Below are positions 51,766 through 61,208 of a stretch of 64,000 nucleotides of DNA, piece after piece. Every line of letters begins with the position of its first letter. Within the stretch, counting starts at the first letter, position 1. A program made the position numbers and the translations under genes. Below the pieces are notes generated by a model. It was not told the origin of the DNA. It did not search any database and was given only the letters and a program-made list of their open reading frames with translations. Source of the stretch: Devosia marina (lineage in GTDB: Bacteria > Pseudomonadota > Alphaproteobacteria > Rhizobiales > Devosiaceae); assembly GCF_009758415.1 (NCBI RefSeq), contig NZ_WQRF01000003.1, positions 1-64,000 on the forward strand, written 5' to 3'.

Positions 51766-52610
51766 TTATCCTTTGACGCCGCCGGCGGTGAGGCCGGAAA
51801 CAATCTTACGCTGGAACACCAGCACCAGGGCAACCAGCGGAACGGTCACAACGACCGATGCCGCCATGATGATGCCCCAGGGAATTTCATATTGTGAGCC
51901 GCCCGAAAGCAGCGCGATGGCCACCGGCACGGTGCGGGTCTCGTTCGACACGGTGAACGTTAGCGCGAAGAGGAACTCATTCCACGCCGCGATGAAGGCC
52001 AGTAGGCCGGTTGTCACCAGTGCTGGCCACATCAGTGGCATGAACACCTGCGTGATGATGACCCAGGGCGTGGCCCCATCGACGATAGCGGCCTCTTCGA
52101 TTTCAACCGGCAGGTCACGCATGAAGGTGGTCAGTACCCATACAGTGAACGGCAGGGTAAAGATCGTATAGGCGAAGATAAGTGCCCAAGGGGTGTTGTA
52201 GATGCCCAGGAACCGGATCACCTCGAACAGGCCTGCGAGCACAGCAATCTGCGGGAACATGGAAACGGCCAGGATCGTCATCAGCAACAGGCCACGGCCA
52301 CGGAAGCGAACCCGGCTTAAGGCGAACGAGGCCGTCACCGCCAGGAACAGAGCAAGGATCACGGTGACCGAAGCCACGAAGACCGAATTGAGCAGATTGC
52401 GCGGGAAAGCGCCCTGGCTGAACACTTGCCGGAAGTTATCGAAGCTGATCGAGGTCGGCCAATAGGTAACCCGGAACAAGTCCGTACCTGATTTCAGGCT
52501 GGTCAGGATCGCGTAGTAGAACGGGAATACCGAGACCACCACGATGACCAGCACCAGCGCATAAAACAGCACCGTCTTGGTCAGTTTCCAATAGTCGAAG
52601 GTCGCGCCCA

Positions 52611-52611
<1 letters not shown>
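51766..52611 (-). CDS. thuG: trehalose ABC transporter permease (ThuG-like)
   Basis: 281-aa MalG-type inner-membrane permease with six helices and the coupling loop EEAAIVDGATPWVIITQVFMPLMWPAL near residue 185. FALTFTVSNETRTVPVAIALLSG precedes the last helix. It overlaps thuF by one base (TGATG), so translation is coupled. Confidence 0.88.
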
Positions 52612-53591
<980 letters not shown>

Positions 53592-53624
53592 ACTCGTTCT
53601 CCTCCCACAACAAATTCTAAAAGT

Positions 53625-53662
53625 GCAGGGCGGACGGCCGGGAACCCAGCCATCCGCCCTGC
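53625..53662 (-). repeat. intercistronic hairpin between thuE and thuF
   Basis: GCAGGGCGGA (53625-53634) pairs with TCCGCCCTGC (53653-53662) over an 18-nt loop. A stem directly after a binding-protein gene commonly protects its mRNA 3' end or attenuates the permease genes. Confidence 0.6.
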
Positions 53663-53679
53663 TCAGGCCGCCGGGAGGA

Positions 53680-54948
53680 CTACCAGGCGTCGCCCTTCAG
53701 GTCTTGCAGATCGGCCTCAAGAATTTCGAGGTTTTCTGCGGCAGAGCCGTTGCCGGAAAGCGTGTCATGGACGGCGCTCCAGAATAACGAGGAAACCTCG
53801 TTATAGTCGGTCTTGGTCGGAGCGGACGGACGTGGCACGGCCTGCTCGAAGATTGCCTTCCAGTTTTCCATGAACGGCGACGCTTCGAGCACATCGGCGT
53901 CTTCGTAAAGCGAGGGGATGGTCGGCAGGTTTGACTGTTGGATCGCGCGCTCCTTCTGGACCTCTTCTGACGCCAGGAACTTGGCCAGCTCGATCGCAGC
54001 TTCTGGATCGGGCGAATATTTCGACACCGCGACGTTCCATCCGCCCAGGGTAGCGGCAGAGCGGGCACCCTCGCCGTCGCCGGCAGGCAGCGGAGCAACG
54101 TCAAACTTGCCCTTCACTGCCGAGTCGTCGCCATTGCCCAGTGCGTAGGCATAGGGCCAGTTGCGCATGAACACGGCATTGCCGAGCTGCCAGACGCCAC
54201 GGCTTTCTTCTTCCATATAGGCCAGCACGCCTTCAGGCGCGATGGTTCCGACCCAGCCGGCGGCACGATCAATCGCAGCAGCGGCCTGGTCGTTGTTGAT
54301 CGAAATGGTCCCATCAGGCTCGACGATCTGGCCGCCGCCATTGGACATGACCCATTCCAGGGCATCGCATGTCAGGCCCTCATAGGCGTTGCCTTGGAAC
54401 ACGAAGCCCCAGATCTCCGAATTACCCTCTGCACGTTCGGCTTCCATGATCTCCATGGCAGTCGTTTCAAGCTCGGCCCACGTCTCCGGGACCGACTTGC
54501 CATGTTTCTCAAGCAGGTCCGTCCGGTAATAGAGCGCTGGAGCATCGGTAAAGGCGGGAAGAGCAACCAGCTTGCCATCTACCGTCTGCGACTCGATGAT
54601 CGAGGGGAAGTGGTTGCCGACAACATCAGCCGCAGCCTCGCTCAGATCAAGAAACTGATCGGCAAGTTGCGGCGCCCAGATCACGTCGGTCTGATATACG
54701 TCGATGTCTGAATTGCCCGCTGCGAGCCAGAGGCGATACTGGCCGAACTGGTCGGTAGTCGAAGAAGGCATGGGCACTACGGTAACAGTGTGACCGGTGT
54801 CTGCCTCGAAACGATCAAGCTGGCTGCGCAGGAAAGCCAGGCCGCTGCCTGTGTCGCCGGAGACAATGGACAGCTCGGCCGCTTGAGCAGCCCCACCGAC
54901 CAAGGTCACGCTCGTCAGCAGGCCGGCGAGCAATAACTTCATCTTCAT
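53680..54948 (-). CDS. thuE: trehalose ABC transporter substrate-binding protein (ThuE-like)
   Basis: 422-aa periplasmic family-1 solute-binding protein. Signal peptide MKMKLLLAGLLTSVTLVGGAAQAAE. The mature part shows FEADTGHTVTVVPMPSSTTDQFGQYRLWLAAGNSDIDVYQTDVIWAPQL, LEKHGKSVPETWAELETTAMEIME and FDVAPLPAGDGEGARSAATLGGWNVAVSKYSPDPEAAIELAKFLAS. ATG 54948 has GGAGG 7 nt upstream. The first operon gene, divergent from the LacI regulator. Trehalose specificity, possibly with maltose or sucrose, is inferred from the operon. Confidence 0.85.
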   Translation of the reverse strand: MKMKLLLAGLLTSVTLVGGAAQAAELSIVSGDTGSGLAFLRSQLDRFEADTGHTVTVVPMPSSTTDQFGQYRLWLAAGNSDIDVYQTDVIWAPQLADQFLDLSEAAADVVGNHFPSIIESQTVDGKLVALPAFTDAPALYYRTDLLEKHGKSVPETWAELETTAMEIMEAERAEGNSEIWGFVFQGNAYEGLTCDALEWVMSNGGGQIVEPDGTISINNDQAAAAIDRAAGWVGTIAPEGVLAYMEEESRGVWQLGNAVFMRNWPYAYALGNGDDSAVKGKFDVAPLPAGDGEGARSAATLGGWNVAVSKYSPDPEAAIELAKFLASEEVQKERAIQQSNLPTIPSLYEDADVLEASPFMENWKAIFEQAVPRPSAPTKTDYNEVSSLFWSAVHDTLSGNGSAAENLEILEADLQDLKGDAW

Positions 54949-55069
54949 TGGAAATCCTCCCGAAAAACATGTGGCGAAGGAGGCGCATTGAATCGACCCC
55001 GCGCCAAAGCGCCGGATCAAATCTCCTCCCCCTCAAAAGCACCTTACCGAACCGTTTTTGCCGTTCAGT

Positions 55070-55085
55070 TTGAAAGCGCTTTGGA
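55070..55085. promoter_or_regulatory. LacI-type operator candidate 1 (thuE side)
   Basis: TTGAAAGCGCTTTGGA, containing the perfect 10-bp palindrome AAAGCGCTTT. The centre and flanks fit the TGAAA-CG-TTTCA style of LacI-family operators. It lies about 122-137 bp upstream of the thuE start. Confidence 0.6.
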
Positions 55086-55254
55086 AGTTAAGGAAACAGA
55101 GGCTTGAAAAACTGTCAAGCGTCGCCCTCGTTGATTTTCAGAACTTTTCCGTCGGTAACAAAAAATACCTTTCTGATTCATAGGATTAACAGAGCCAACT
55201 CTTTCCAACGGCAAAAATCACCGCCTGAAACGTTGATGTACGAACCTCAACTTT

Positions 55255-55301
55255 CTGAAACGATTTCCAGGGCTTGCCTCAAAATTTGAAATCGCTTTGA
55301 A
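55255..55301. promoter_or_regulatory. LacI-type operator candidates 2 and 3
   Basis: CTGAAACGATTTCCAG (55255-55270) and TTTGAAATCGCTTTGAA (55285-55301) lie 14 bp apart. Both resemble site 1 (TTGAAAGCGCTTTGGA). The second is imperfect on its right half. Paired sites flanking the region suggest looping or joint autoregulation by the adjacent LacI protein. Confidence 0.5.
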
Positions 55302-55417
55302 TGGCTTTGGGAGGAGAATGGCAAAGTTCCCTGTTCAAAGGGACTAGCCTGCCCTAATGGCTGTAGCGACCGGCTTTTCCGCACCAATGCGGACAAGCGA
55401 CCGGAGCTCAAAACCCT

Positions 55418-56455
55418 ATGGGCCGTAACGCCGCAATGAGACTGAAAGACCTCGCCGAGCATCTCGGTCTGTCGCAAACCACGGTCAGCCGTGCGCTCAA
55501 CGGCTATCCTGAAGTCAACGAGGCCACCCGCCGCCGTGTTGCCGAGGCCGCCAATCTGCTCGGCTATCGCCCCAATGCCAGCGCCCTGCGCCTGGCCACC
55601 GGACGGGCCGGTGCCGTCGGCCTTGTGCTGCGCGGCGCCGACGAGCTGGGCCCGCACATGTCCGAATTTCTCTCTGGCGTCGGCAGCTATATGGCCAGCC
55701 AGGAAATCGATATGCTGGTCTCCACCGTTGCCAGCCATCAAGAGGAGCTGGCCGCCTATCGCCGTCTCGCCGCCAGCCAGAAGGTGGATGCGGTGATCCT
55801 GCATTCTCCCACCATCAGCGACGAGCGGGCCGAACTGCTGATGGACCTCAAGATCCCCTTCGTGCTGCATGGACGGACAAATATCGGGCACCCTGTGGCC
55901 TGGCTCGACATCGACAACACCAGCGCGCTCGAACGCGCCACCAGCCATCTGCTCGATCTGGGGCATCGGCGCATCGCCCTGCTCAATGGGGTCAAGGGCC
56001 GTACATTTGCCCAGCACCGTGAAATCGGCTACCGCACTGCATTGACCGCTCGCGGCCTGACAGTCGATCCAGCACTTGTGGGCAATTCGGTCTTTACCGA
56101 CGAAATCGCCTTTCGCATGGCCCAGGCCATGCTTGAACAGCGCCCCCGCCCGACCGCTTTTCTGGCCGGCTCTATGATGACGGCGCTGGGTGTCTTTCGC
56201 GCCATTCGCCAGGCGGGTTTGGAATTGGGATCCGACGTCTCCATGATCGCCCATGACGACGTGTTCCCCTATCTCAACGCCGACAACATGTACCCCACCA
56301 TGTCGACGACGCGCTCCTCGATCCGCCAGGCCGGAACCCGGATTGCCGAATTGATCATGCAGATCCTGGCGGGCAAACCGCTGGCCGACGTACATGAGCT
56401 CTGGCCGGTGGAACTGGTGTTGCGCGAAAGCTCAGGACCTGCACCAAAGGGATAA
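55418..56455 (+). CDS. thuR: LacI-family regulator of the thu operon (ThuR-like)
   Basis: 345 aa. The DNA-binding headpiece is LKDLAEHLGLSQTTVSRALNGYPEVNEATRRRVAEAANLLGYRPNASA near residues 9-57 with the hinge after it. The C-terminal sugar-binding domain carries VDAVILHSPTISD, AWLDIDNTSALERATSHLLDLGHRRIALL and MIAHDDVFPYLNADNMYPTMSTTRSSIRQAGTRIAE. ATG 55418 or 55436 both fit. Divergent from thuE and next to three operator-like sites, so trehalose or its breakdown product is the likely inducer. Confidence 0.82.
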   Translation: MGRNAAMRLKDLAEHLGLSQTTVSRALNGYPEVNEATRRRVAEAANLLGYRPNASALRLATGRAGAVGLVLRGADELGPHMSEFLSGVGSYMASQEIDMLVSTVASHQEELAAYRRLAASQKVDAVILHSPTISDERAELLMDLKIPFVLHGRTNIGHPVAWLDIDNTSALERATSHLLDLGHRRIALLNGVKGRTFAQHREIGYRTALTARGLTVDPALVGNSVFTDEIAFRMAQAMLEQRPRPTAFLAGSMMTALGVFRAIRQAGLELGSDVSMIAHDDVFPYLNADNMYPTMSTTRSSIRQAGTRIAELIMQILAGKPLADVHELWPVELVLRESSGPAPKG

Positions 56456-56459
56456 CGGC

Positions 56460-56479
56460 AGAGGGCAGAAGCGCCCTCT
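56460..56479 (+). terminator. terminator of the LacI regulator gene
   Basis: AGAGGGC (56460-56466), loop AGAAGC, GCCCTCT (56473-56479), followed by TGATTCT, 5 bp after the LacI stop. Confidence 0.65.
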
Positions 56480-56587
56480 TGATTCTGCCGCATTGACCCA
56501 CTGCAGTGCGCCACCAACCGATTGACGCTTGAAGCGCAGCAACGCTCAACGTTACCACTAGCAGCAACACGCCGCACGGAGTTCCCC

Positions 56588-57421
56588 ATGACGTCACCTT
56601 TCGTCACCACCGACTGGCTGGCCCAGCAACTGAAAGATCCTGACGTTGTTGTGGTCGATGCGAGTTGGCACCTGCCAAACGGTGCGCGCAATGCCCAGGC
56701 CGAATATCTGGCCGGCCACATTCCCGGCGCGGTGTTTTTCGACATCGACGGTATTGCCGATACCTCCAGCGACCTGCCCCACATGCTGCCCAGCCCGGCG
56801 GAATTCGCTCGGGCAGTTGGAGCCCTGGGAATTAGTCAGAACATGACGATCGTCGTCTATGACGAGGTCGGTCTGTTCAGCGCCCCGCGCGTTTGGTGGA
56901 CGTTCCGCTGCTTTGGCGCGGAGAATGTAGTGATGCTCGAAGGGGGCGGGCCGAAGTGGCGCGCGGAGAAGCGTGGCACCGAAACCGGCCTGCAGCACCG
57001 GGAGAAGCGGCGCTTCGAGGCCAATTTCGACCCCGATGCGGCGGTTGATTTCGAAGCCGTCTCGGCCAATCTGCGCAGCCACGCCGCGCAGGTGGTCGAT
57101 GCCCGTCCTGCCCCGCGCTTTCATGGCGAAGTGCCCGAACCGCGCAAGGGTCTTAAGGCCGGCCACATTCCCGGCAGCACCAATGTCCCGGTGAGCCTTG
57201 TTACGGAAAACGGACGTCTCAAATCTCCGGAAACGCTGCAGGCGATCTTTGCCGAACGCGGGGTGCGCCTGGACCAGCCCATCATCACCTCCTGCGGCTC
57301 CGGCATCACCGCCGTGACGCTCGCTTTGGCACTCGAGCGGGCCGGGGCAAAGCAGGTCGCCGTCTATGACGGCTCCTGGGCCGAATGGGGCGCCCGAGAC
57401 GATGCCGAGGTGGAGAGTTGA
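56588..57421 (+). CDS. sseA: 3-mercaptopyruvate sulfurtransferase (rhodanese-type)
   Basis: 277-aa two-domain rhodanese. The N-terminal inactive domain has VVVDASWHLPNGARNAQAEYLAGHIPGAVFFDIDGIAD, and the C-terminal catalytic domain ends in the active-site loop SCGSGITA with the persulfide Cys near residue 240, then VAVYDGSWAEWG. The CGSGITA loop is typical of mercaptopyruvate sulfurtransferases rather than thiosulfate rhodaneses (CRKG). ATG 56588 gives the family start; the open frame continues to 56522. Likely role: sulfur transfer from cysteine breakdown. Confidence 0.9.
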   Translation: MTSPFVTTDWLAQQLKDPDVVVVDASWHLPNGARNAQAEYLAGHIPGAVFFDIDGIADTSSDLPHMLPSPAEFARAVGALGISQNMTIVVYDEVGLFSAPRVWWTFRCFGAENVVMLEGGGPKWRAEKRGTETGLQHREKRRFEANFDPDAAVDFEAVSANLRSHAAQVVDARPAPRFHGEVPEPRKGLKAGHIPGSTNVPVSLVTENGRLKSPETLQAIFAERGVRLDQPIITSCGSGITAVTLALALERAGAKQVAVYDGSWAEWGARDDAEVES

Positions 57422-57428
57422 CCCGCCT

Positions 57429-58094
57429 TCAGGCATAGGCGACCCAGCCACGGAAATCGAACCCGGCATAAAAGAGGCTCACGCCGGAAAATCCGGCTTC
57501 CGCCATCATCCGCTCCTCATCCTGCGGCGAAAGCAGATGCAGCCGTTCCAGCATGGCCCGCCGGCCATTTTCGGCATGGGCCGGATCGACCCCATTGGAT
57601 ACTGCAAAGGCCGCATGCCGCCGCATCCAGATGTCGCGGCTCTGCAGATCCTGCGGAAAGCTCATATGCGCCAGGACCAGGGGCGCGCCCGGCAGCAGCC
57701 GGCGATGCAATTGCGCAAGGGTTTCGAGCCGCTCGCCCAAGGGAATGAAATGAAAGGTGAGGAGGCACGTGGCGCCATCGAATGGCCCGTCCGGCGCCAC
57801 ATCAATGGTCCCCTCGTGCAAATGTACCCGATCGGCATGGGCCGCTGTTGCCACCCGGGCGGTCTCAAGCATCTGCGCGGACGGGTCCACCCCGTCGAGC
57901 TGCCAGCCCGCATGGCGGTCTGCCAGATTGCCCAATTCCATGCCACCACCGGCGCCCAGAACCAGCACCCGGCCCGCCTCGGGCACGCGTTCAGCCAGCA
58001 GCAAATCGGTCATGCGATGTAGGCCATCGAGCCCTGGCACCTGCCTGGGCGGTCCGTCCGCATAGCGCGGTGCAACATTGGCGAAATCGGTCAT
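57429..58094 (-). CDS. class I SAM-dependent methyltransferase
   Basis: 221 aa: VLVLGAGGGMELGNLADRHAGWQLDGVDPSAQMLETAR is the SAM-binding core, followed by HEGTIDVAPDGPFDGATCLLTFHFIPLGERLETLAQLHRRLLPGAPLVLAH. I use ATG 58094, where GGAGG has 5-nt spacing, over ATG 58097 or 58106. Convergent with sseA (7 bp apart) and divergent from sorC, with the palindrome 58109-58136 over its promoter. Acceptor unknown. Confidence 0.75.
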   Translation of the reverse strand: MTDFANVAPRYADGPPRQVPGLDGLHRMTDLLLAERVPEAGRVLVLGAGGGMELGNLADRHAGWQLDGVDPSAQMLETARVATAAHADRVHLHEGTIDVAPDGPFDGATCLLTFHFIPLGERLETLAQLHRRLLPGAPLVLAHMSFPQDLQSRDIWMRRHAAFAVSNGVDPAHAENGRRAMLERLHLLSPQDEERMMAEAGFSGVSLFYAGFDFRGWVAYA

Positions 58095-58108
58095 CATCAC
58101 CTCCATTC

Positions 58109-58136
58109 TTATATGTAACTTTTATTGTTACTATAA
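58109..58136. promoter_or_regulatory. AT-rich inverted repeat upstream of the methyltransferase gene
   Basis: TTATA-T-GTAAC (58109-58119), 7-nt centre, GTTAC-TATAA (58127-58136): near-perfect arms differing by one inserted T. It sits 14 bp above the methyltransferase start and about 120 bp from sorC. It does not resemble the SorC-type GTGAnCA site upstream of smoE, so another regulator may use it. Confidence 0.5.
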
Positions 58137-58255
58137 ATCGAAAGGTCAATGTCCATTCGGCGGCCGCGGATAGGAGCGCCACCCTTTCCGCCATTGCCCC
58201 TTGCGGTGGGCCGCTGCATCGGAATAATCGCGGGAGCGACTAGGGATGAGGGCAT

Positions 58256-59209
58256 ATGGCTGCGCGTAACGAGACTTCTGCAACCCGGCTGGACGATGCA
58301 GCGCGCGCCGGCTGGCTGTATTATGTTGCCGGCAATACGCAGGAGGAAATCGCCGCCAAGATGGGGATTTCGCGCCAGTCGGCGCAGCGGCTGGTTTCGC
58401 TCTCGGTGAGCGAAGGGCTGATCAAGGTCCGGCTCGACCACCCCATCGGCCGGTGCCTGGACCTGGCCGAACGGCTGCGCACCCGCTACGCGCTCGACCA
58501 CTGCGAGGTCGTACCCTCCGACACGGCCAGTTCCTCGACCACGATTGGCATTGCCGAAGCGGGGGCCGCCGAGCTTGAACGGTGCCTGCGCAGCCCGGAC
58601 CCGGTGATCATCGCCATCGGTACCGGCCGCACCCTCAAGGCCGCGATCGAACAGCTCCAGCCCATGGATTGCCCGCACCACACGGTGGTGTCGCTGACCG
58701 GCAATATCGCCCCGGACGGCTCGGCCGCATTCTACAACGTCATCTTTAACGTGGCCGATACGGTCAAGGCCCGCAGCTTTCCCATGCCCTTGCCGGTTAT
58801 CGCCTCCTCGGCCAAGGAGCGCGCAATGCTCCATACCCAGCCCATGATCGCCTCGACGCTCGACCTGGCGGCCCGCGCCAATATCACCTTTGTCGGTATC
58901 GGCCATCTGGGCCCGGATGCGCCTCTTTTGCTCGACGGCTTCATTTCCGAAACCGAACACAAGGCGCTGCAAAAGGCCGGCGCGGTCGGCGAAATCTGTG
59001 GCTGGGTATTCGATTCCGAGGGCCGGCTGATCGAGGGCCAGACCAATGACCGGGTCGCCTCTGCCCCCATTCCCAGCCGCGAAAATGGCCGCGTCATTGC
59101 CCTGGCCATGGGCCCCGCCAAGGCCGCCGCCATCCGCGCCGCCCTGACCCGGCGCCTGGCCAATGGCATCATCACCGACGAACAGACGGCGGAACTGCTG
59201 CTGGCGTGA
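58256..59209 (+). CDS. SorC/DeoR-family sugar-binding transcriptional regulator
   Basis: 317 aa. Winged helix near residues 16-55 (AGWLYYVAGNTQEEIAAKMGISRQSAQRLVSLSVSEGLIKVRL), then the sugar-phosphate-binding domain with IIAIGTGRTLKAAIEQL, VSLTGNIAPDGSAAFYNVIFNVADTVKARSFPMPLPVIA and FVGIGHLGPDAPLL. SorC proteins of this type regulate sorbitol/mannitol (smo) ABC operons in rhizobia. smoE begins 3.1 kb downstream and has a matching operator at 62295. An FAD oxidoreductase/HxlR pair lies between, on a different arrangement. Confidence 0.85.
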   Translation: MAARNETSATRLDDAARAGWLYYVAGNTQEEIAAKMGISRQSAQRLVSLSVSEGLIKVRLDHPIGRCLDLAERLRTRYALDHCEVVPSDTASSSTTIGIAEAGAAELERCLRSPDPVIIAIGTGRTLKAAIEQLQPMDCPHHTVVSLTGNIAPDGSAAFYNVIFNVADTVKARSFPMPLPVIASSAKERAMLHTQPMIASTLDLAARANITFVGIGHLGPDAPLLLDGFISETEHKALQKAGAVGEICGWVFDSEGRLIEGQTNDRVASAPIPSRENGRVIALAMGPAKAAAIRAALTRRLANGIITDEQTAELLLA

Positions 59210-59599
59210 CAGCATGATCGCTCATGGCCTATTGAATTCCTTTACAAAAAGGGCGCGCTGAACCGCCGGCCGGCCCTTGTAGCCTCCGGTTGAACCTGGA
59301 CGTGTCCCGAGGCGCGTGCGTCTCAGTAAAACTAAGTAATAGAGACGTCGCCGCCTCGGAACGCCGGGTTTCTCCTGCTGTCGCGGCCCCTTTTGATCGC
59401 TCGTCGCAAGGTGACCCGACCAGCAGGCAGGCCCTGGAGCGACCCAGCACCCAACCGGCTCCTCCCGCAACTGTTCGCTGCAGTCCGCCCATCTCGGGAG
59501 AGATGGGCGGAGTATGGGGGAGGATTTGGGCGCGGGGATTAAATTTCGGGCCAGCTTCTCGAACTCACTCCGCTTGGCCGTGGCTTTATGCGCCGGACC
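59210..59599. other. intergenic region holding repeat copy 2
   Basis: 390 bp with no credible gene. It contains the structured repeat (59266-59555, inverted relative to copy 1) and short GC-rich flanks. The last 40 bp before 59600 run into the 3' end of the FAD oxidoreductase gene. Confidence 0.55.
59266..59555. repeat. structured dispersed repeat, copy 2 (inverted)
   Basis: Reverse complement of the element at 372-655. Stem CCCGAGGCG (59306-59314) against CGCCTCGG (59352-59359), and CGTCTC (59319-59324) against GAGACG (59342-59347), around a 17-nt loop. CCCATCTC/GAGATGGG near 59489-59509 is a perfect 8-bp hairpin that is weaker in copy 1. Loop sequence and length differ from copy 1 while stems are kept, which suggests selection on RNA or DNA structure. 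Confidence 0.6.
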
Positions 59600-61042
59600 T
59601 TAAGCGGACATCAGCTCCACATCCGCTTTCGGCACAATATTGTGGTTCAATCGGAAAAGGTTCTGCGGATCGTACTTCTCCTTGATGCCGCGCAACTTCT
59701 CAATATTCGATCCGTAGGCCTCCGATACTCTGCCCTCGTCGTCCGTGGGCAAAAAGTTTACATATACGGTACCGGCGGCGTGAGGGGCAGTCTGCTCAAA
59801 AAGCTCGCGGGCCCAAGCGATACATGACTGATCTTGTGCAGGGTCGGACCATCTCGTGTGAATATTCATCACGAAGTGGCGCTTGCGCTGAGGAAACGGT
59901 GTGGCGGAGGGATCAACACGTGTCATCGCACCGCCCAGATGTGCGATAAATATCTCTGTCTGCGGGTCAGGCAATTCGGCAACCGCCGACAAGGTCGCGT
60001 CGATGACCTCATCGTGCAGAGCAAGGAAGTCATTGCTTTTCCAGTAGTTGCGCGCACCTGGGGTGAGGAGTGGATCGAAAGCTTGCTGCCACCCTTCATA
60101 GGGGTGTGGGGCGATCACATCGGCAATCGGTTCGCCAAGTGCCCGCAACTCCTGCATTGACTGCATGCCTTGCTCCATGTCGCCGGCGTAGCATGCAGCG
60201 AAAATAAGAACTTCCTTGCCATGCCAGGCCGGCGGGATGAAGGGAAGCGGAGGTGCCTGCCGCATAACCGCCCAGACAGTCAGTTCATCAGGCGCGCGGG
60301 CACAGAGATCACGATATTTCTGCAAGAGACCGCGCGCATCAGACAACGGGTGCACTATCAGCCCAGACAAAACCTCAGGACCGATCGGATGCAGCTTGAA
60401 CTTGAACGAACAGACTACGCCGAAATTGCCCCCTCCCCCGCTGATCGCCCAGAAAAGATCAGGATTTTGCGAGGCACTTGCTGTTCGTATCTCGCCATCG
60501 GCGCAGACAACTTCAGCCGATAGCAGGTTATCAATCGTCAGCCCGTGTTTGCCAGTAATCCAGCCAAAGCCACCACCAAGGGTCAGACCCGAAATGCCGG
60601 TTGTCGAGTTGATGCCCAGAGGCACCGCCAATCCGTGAGCCTGGGTGGCCTTATCCACGTCGGACAAAAGGCAGCCGGGCTCGACAGTTGCTGTAGCCGC
60701 ATCAGCATCGACGTGAACGCCCTTCATCTGCGAAAGATCAAGCAGCAGCGCGCCATCAGCCACCGCATGGCCCGCAATCTGGTGGCCGCCGCCTTTAATA
60801 CTTAGCAAGATGCTGTTGCGCTGCGCGAAATTCACCACGAGCTGGATATCTCTCCGGTCCGTTGCGCGCACGATCAGACCAGGATGCCGATCTATCATGC
60901 CGTTCCAAAGTGATCGGGCCTCGTCGTAGCCGGCATCGTCTTTGCCGATCAGCTGGCCCTCCAGCGCGGTCCTCAATTCTGCCAGTCTCTCGTCGAGGAC
61001 CTCCAAGGTCCCACCATTCAGCTCTTTTAGCGCTACGGTCAT
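59600..61042 (-). CDS. FAD-binding (BBE/berberine-bridge-like) oxidoreductase
   Basis: 480-aa VAO-family flavoenzyme. FAD attachment is likely at the His of LSIKGGGHQIAGHAV. There follow GCLLSDVDKATQAHGLAVPLGINSTTGISGLTLGGGFGWITGKHGLTIDNL, a region typical of the family but without the second covalent Cys, and the C-terminal BBE motif NFLPTDDEGRVSEAYGSNIEKLRGIKEKYDPQNLFRLNHNI. No signal peptide. ATG 61042 has GGAG upstream. Divergent from an HxlR regulator, likely its own. Substrate unknown (sugar or phenolic oxidases are typical). Confidence 0.82.
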   Translation of the reverse strand: MTVALKELNGGTLEVLDERLAELRTALEGQLIGKDDAGYDEARSLWNGMIDRHPGLIVRATDRRDIQLVVNFAQRNSILLSIKGGGHQIAGHAVADGALLLDLSQMKGVHVDADAATATVEPGCLLSDVDKATQAHGLAVPLGINSTTGISGLTLGGGFGWITGKHGLTIDNLLSAEVVCADGEIRTASASQNPDLFWAISGGGGNFGVVCSFKFKLHPIGPEVLSGLIVHPLSDARGLLQKYRDLCARAPDELTVWAVMRQAPPLPFIPPAWHGKEVLIFAACYAGDMEQGMQSMQELRALGEPIADVIAPHPYEGWQQAFDPLLTPGARNYWKSNDFLALHDEVIDATLSAVAELPDPQTEIFIAHLGGAMTRVDPSATPFPQRKRHFVMNIHTRWSDPAQDQSCIAWARELFEQTAPHAAGTVYVNFLPTDDEGRVSEAYGSNIEKLRGIKEKYDPQNLFRLNHNIVPKADVELMSA

Positions 61043-61208
61043 GGCGATTGCTCCAATAGGTTTTCGGACTATTGGCAGACTGCGCCCCAATATGAGGGTG
61101 AACTAGTCCTGAAACTGAACCTGCCTTTTCCTGACGGGCGAAGGGTGAAATCGTGCTAGGTTGAAGCGTGGGCGGTAGCGGGCTTTTCTCCAGAGGAGGA
61201 GTTGCAAG

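Larger units (their letters stand above)
54949..55417. other. divergent thuE/lacI regulatory region
   Basis: The 469-bp gap holds three LacI-family operator candidates (55070-55085, 55255-55270, 55285-55301). It also has a 9-codon frame at 55318-55347 with a strong ribosome site (GGGAGGAG), starting ATGGCAAAG and ending TAG. AT content is higher than in the flanking genes. Promoters for both directions must lie here; I could not place -10/-35 boxes with confidence. Confidence 0.55.
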
